Made by a program: the position numbers and the translations under genes. Below are positions 5,237 to 6,905 of a DNA stretch of 6,905 nt, piece by piece (the first letter of the stretch is position 1; each line of letters begins with the position of its first letter). Origin of the DNA: an archaeon. Its GTDB lineage: Archaea > Asgardarchaeota > Hermodarchaeia > Hermodarchaeales > Hermodarchaeaceae. The stretch lies in the NCBI GenBank assembly GCA_016550405.1, contig JABXGX010000184.1, positions 1-6,905 of the forward strand. Direction: 5' to 3'. The notes beneath the pieces were generated by a model. It saw only the letters and a list, made by a program, of their open reading frames with translations, was not told the origin of the DNA and ran no database searches.

Positions 5237-5336
5237 ATACACTTGGAAACCAAGTTCTTCTGGGAGACCCCGTGGAGAACCTTTACGAGACTTGTTGTGT
5301 GGTTATAAATCTGGGTGTATGAATGCCGGAAACACG
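5237..5336. repeat. Diverged intergenic element, copy B (direct repeat of 4321-4418)
   Basis: Occupies the part of the gap next to the stop of the surface-protein gene; similarity ends within about 7 bp of that stop codon. Relative to copy A the core carries one inserted A (TATGAATGCC against TATGATGCC) and a CCAG to CCGG change that keeps pairing with CTGG through a G-U pair, so the same small pseudoknot can be drawn. The inserted base breaks any shared reading frame on either strand, which argues against conserved coding. Its inner end lies about 88 bp upstream of the DUF4256 TATA box, close to the spacing of copy A from the phosphoesterase TATA box. No terminal inverted repeats or target duplications are visible. 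Confidence 0.6.
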
Positions 5337-5342
5337 GGTTTA

Positions 5343-6149
5343 TTAATGCCTTTGAAGGAAATCAAATTTGCCGTTTTTCTTTAGGTAGAAGAGGAGCATG
5401 AGAATGGAGACGATGATGCCGACAACGAAACCGATGAGTGGGAGTACCGGTGGGATCCAGATAGGGGGGAGAGGCACTTGAAGCCCGGTGACGCGACAGG
5501 AGGCAATGTACAGTTGGGCATCAGGTTTTCCGGGTGCTTCAATGATTTGCCAGTGAATGCGGTAGTGGTGGTAGCCGTTTGTGAGGTTGGATAATGGAAT
5601 GGTGCGCGTAATGTAGGTGGGCCAATAGCCTGGAGTTTCGTTGAGGTGTGGATGAAGCGTGCACATGCAAAGAAGTGTGCCATTCGGGAGTGCGGTGTCA
5701 GCAGTGATGCTGGCGTTTAAGCCATAGAGCAATATCAACGCTGTGGGACCCGCGGCGCAACTTCGGTATTGGATGGTGACCTGATTGATGTCTAGGGTGG
5801 TGAAATCTTGCCAAAACATGATGGTGTGGCCTTGGTTGGTGCGGGCGGGTTGAACGAACAGGGTGTGGGCATCCCCATCGTTTTCCGTATCGTTGATAAT
5901 GCGGTATTGTTCTTTGGGACCGTTGGTATCGCCACTGAAGTGCCAGAATGTGGGCTTCGTTACATTATGATCGTTCCCTTCCCAACCTCCAAATTCGGTT
6001 TCAGCAAAATCCCAGTTAGATACTAAATCGATGGAGCCCGGGGGCTGATTGGCAGACACAGAAACTTGAAGGATATGGCTTACCGGTATATGTGAAAATG
6101 CTGTAAGTAAGCTAACAAGAAGTAGACATACTATTTGGGGTTTATTCAT
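5343..6149 (-). CDS. Secreted, C-terminally anchored surface protein (268 aa)
   Basis: Architecture: signal peptide (1 to about 34: basic start, hydrophobic core 5-17, likely cleavage near SVSANQ), an ectodomain (about 36-228), one transmembrane helix (about 232-256) and a short basic cytoplasmic tail (KKNGKFDFLQRH). The ectodomain is beta-rich and begins LVSNWDFAETEFGGWEGN, which recalls the N-G-D-F-E...G-W opening of carbohydrate-binding and galactose-binding jelly rolls; that link is inference. Six N-glycosylation sequons (N62, N86, N145, N156, N170, N188) and four Cys (131, 161, 163, 218) fit a glycosylated surface protein outside the cell. The ATG at 6147-6149 has AGGGTG (6157-6162) 7 bases upstream. 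It is transcribed alone, divergently from the small membrane protein to its right. Likely a surface-layer or adhesion component; no enzyme motif is visible. Confidence 0.88.
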   Translation of the reverse strand: MNKPQIVCLLLVSLLTAFSHIPVSHILQVSVSANQPPGSIDLVSNWDFAETEFGGWEGNDHNVTKPTFWHFSGDTNGPKEQYRIINDTENDGDAHTLFVQPARTNQGHTIMFWQDFTTLDINQVTIQYRSCAAGPTALILLYGLNASITADTALPNGTLLCMCTLHPHLNETPGYWPTYITRTIPLSNLTNGYHHYRIHWQIIEAPGKPDAQLYIASCRVTGLQVPLPPIWIPPVLPLIGFVVGIIVSILMLLFYLKKNGKFDFLQRH

Positions 6150-6156
6150 TCCAATA

Positions 6157-6162
6157 CACCCT
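6157..6162 (-). promoter_or_regulatory. Shine-Dalgarno site of the surface protein gene
   Basis: AGGGTG with a 7-base spacer to the ATG at 6149. Its presence implies a leadered mRNA; a TATA-like GCTATATC at about 6243-6250 would give a leader of roughly 70 bases, but I cannot place the promoter with confidence. Confidence 0.4.
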
Positions 6163-6271
6163 GCTAAAAGATTCGGATTACTGCTGGAATACGAGAAGTA
6201 TGAGTTCGTTCATGAGTTAAAGAAGGCATTGGTCTCTCTTTTGATATAGCGCGAAAATTGAGAAAATCCTA

Positions 6272-6343
6272 ATGCCGTTTTTAAATTTCTTCAAGCCATT
6301 TTGGGAGGAAGGATTTTATCAAGGTTTCCTGGAAGTGATCTAG
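6272..6343 (+). CDS. Possible 23-aa micro-ORF upstream of the small membrane protein
   Basis: ATG to TAG encoding MPFLNFFKPFWEEGFYQGF and four more residues, with seven aromatic residues in the first 20, which suggests an amphipathic helix. It ends 31 bp before the 119-aa gene on the same strand. There is no Shine-Dalgarno site, but GATATAG (6243-6249) is centred about 26 bp before the ATG, which would allow a leaderless transcript. It may be a leader peptide, a small membrane-active protein, a remnant, or chance. A frame this short is weak evidence by itself. Confidence 0.2.
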   Translation: MPFLNFFKPFWEEGFYQGFLEVI

Positions 6344-6361
6344 TCTTACTATTCGTAGTAA

Positions 6362-6367
6362 AGGTGG
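6362..6367 (+). promoter_or_regulatory. Shine-Dalgarno site of the 119-aa membrane protein
   Basis: AGGTGG with a 7-base spacer to the ATG at 6375. It supports this start and a leadered transcript; a TATA-like ATTTTATC at 6313-6320 could be the corresponding promoter but is only one of several AT-rich candidates. Confidence 0.5.
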
Positions 6368-6374
6368 AAGTTGA

Positions 6375-6734
6375 ATGCCAAATGTTGATATGGCTAAGAC
6401 CCTAACAAGAGTTGGCGCGATTCTTCTAATTGGTGGGGGATTCGTACAACTTTGTGAAAACCTCCTTTGGGTGGTACCCACCCTGCTCGCTGGATACTAT
6501 TACCGAGGAGGATTAGTGAACATTGGGCTTGGGACAATCACCATTATCTTTGGGTTTCTAATTCTCTTGGTTTTTTATGGTATGATTGAGACGAATCGAC
6601 CTAATGCTCCGATTTTCATCTTGATCTTTGGTGTCATCGCGGGGATTGGTGGGTGGTGGTTTGGCTGGATTGGGTCTATTCTGTGCCTTGTGGCGGCACT
6701 TCTATTATTCGTTGAAGGAAAGGAAGAAGTGTAA
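6375..6734 (+). CDS. Small multi-pass membrane protein (119 aa)
   Basis: Not a family I recognise. The hydrophobic segments lie at about 9-40 (long enough for one long helix or a hairpin around P35), 48-70, 77-94 and 96-113, giving four membrane passes. Glycine is frequent in the helices (GGG at 20-22, GVIAGIGGWWFGW at 86-98), which suggests tight helix packing. The N-terminus is slightly basic and the C-terminus (EGKEEV) is charged. AGGTGG lies 7 bases before the ATG. It is the only clear complete plus-strand gene in the window and is divergent from the surface protein gene across a 225-bp intergenic region, so the two may share regulation. Small four-pass proteins of this kind are numerous in archaea and generally uncharacterised; no function can be assigned. 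Confidence 0.85.
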   Translation: MPNVDMAKTLTRVGAILLIGGGFVQLCENLLWVVPTLLAGYYYRGGLVNIGLGTITIIFGFLILLVFYGMIETNRPNAPIFILIFGVIAGIGGWWFGWIGSILCLVAALLLFVEGKEEV

Positions 6735-6813
6735 GCTCCGCATTCTCTTTAGCGTATCTGGAGGAGAAAAATCAGTAAGATAAGTTCCCGTCGTCTCAGA
6801 GTTTTCTATAAGG

Positions 6814-6829
6814 CCACACATATTTGTGG
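6814..6829. promoter_or_regulatory. Inverted repeat near a possible promoter
   Basis: CCACA-CATATT-TGTGG, a 5-bp inverted repeat just downstream of the TATA-like TTCTATAAGG (6804-6813) and 18 bp before the ATG at 6848. The position between TATA box and start is where archaeal repressors commonly bind. The remainder of 6735-6813 shows nothing recognisable. Confidence 0.2.
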
Positions 6830-6847
6830 GATTATGCGCGTTCTTCG

Positions 6848-6905
6848 ATGATCCAAAGATGGCTGGTTTTGACGGATGCAGGGAAATCGGGACCGACCGC
6901 AGGAA
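6848..6905 (+). CDS. Possible start of a gene cut by the right edge
   Basis: An open frame from ATG 6848 to the edge (19 codons, MIQRWLVLTDAGKSGPTAG). A hydrophobic beta-strand-like start followed by a Asp-Ala-Gly turn would suit many small domains, including the longin and roadblock folds common in Asgard archaea, but 19 residues cannot support a family. There is no good Shine-Dalgarno site. A five-codon frame (ATG 6834 to TGA 6851) overlaps its start by ATGA, and TTG 6824 is an alternative in-frame start. Could be coding or chance. Confidence 0.3.
   Translation, partial: MIQRWLVLTDAGKSGPTAG

Noticed and set aside
4321..5336. IS element or composite transposon carrying the DUF4256 gene
   Set aside because: No transposase, no terminal inverted repeats and no exact target-site duplications; the flanking copies are too diverged for recent transposition.
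1..6905. CRISPR array, tRNA or rRNA genes
   Set aside because: No regularly spaced short repeats, no cloverleaf with a T-loop pattern and no rRNA-like segments were seen on reading.

Overview
The window reads as archaeal DNA, probably from a metagenome. A TATA box (TTTATAAA) lies 25 bp upstream of a plausible leaderless start at 5120, other genes have GGAGG-type ribosome binding sites, TTG is used as a start, no bacterial -35/-10 promoter stands out, and one gene encodes a secreted, C-terminally anchored protein rich in N-glycosylation sequons. The abundance of small unassigned multi-pass membrane proteins is reminiscent of Asgard archaea, but nothing here proves that lineage.

Layout, left to right. 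Minus strand 1-737: a two-gene unit, made of a 200-aa two-helix membrane protein resembling the SLATT effector class and, 19 bp downstream, a gene cut by the window edge whose 38 visible residues recall the start of a YEATS-like beta-sandwich. Minus 921-1751: an unassigned 276-aa protein with an unusual DHDHDYE motif. Minus 1945-4186: a tight three-gene operon of a calcineurin-like metallophosphoesterase followed by two multi-pass membrane proteins (gaps of 18 and 1 bp). Minus 4554-5120: a clear DUF4256 protein with its own TATA box. Minus 5343-6149: a surface protein with signal peptide, ectodomain and C-terminal anchor. Plus 6375-6734: a small membrane protein transcribed divergently from it. 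A possible truncated gene starts at 6848.

Two points stand out. First, the SLATT-like/YEATS-like pair has the look of a conflict (defence) module whose remaining parts lie left of the window. Second, the DUF4256 gene is bracketed by two direct copies of a diverged intergenic element of about 100 bp (4321-4418 and 5237-5336). Each copy lies just over 90 bp upstream of the TATA box of the next minus-strand gene and can be drawn as a small pseudoknot. I could not match it to any known RNA or mobile element. Most genes here are functionally unassigned; only the phosphoesterase and the DUF4256 family assignments are firm.
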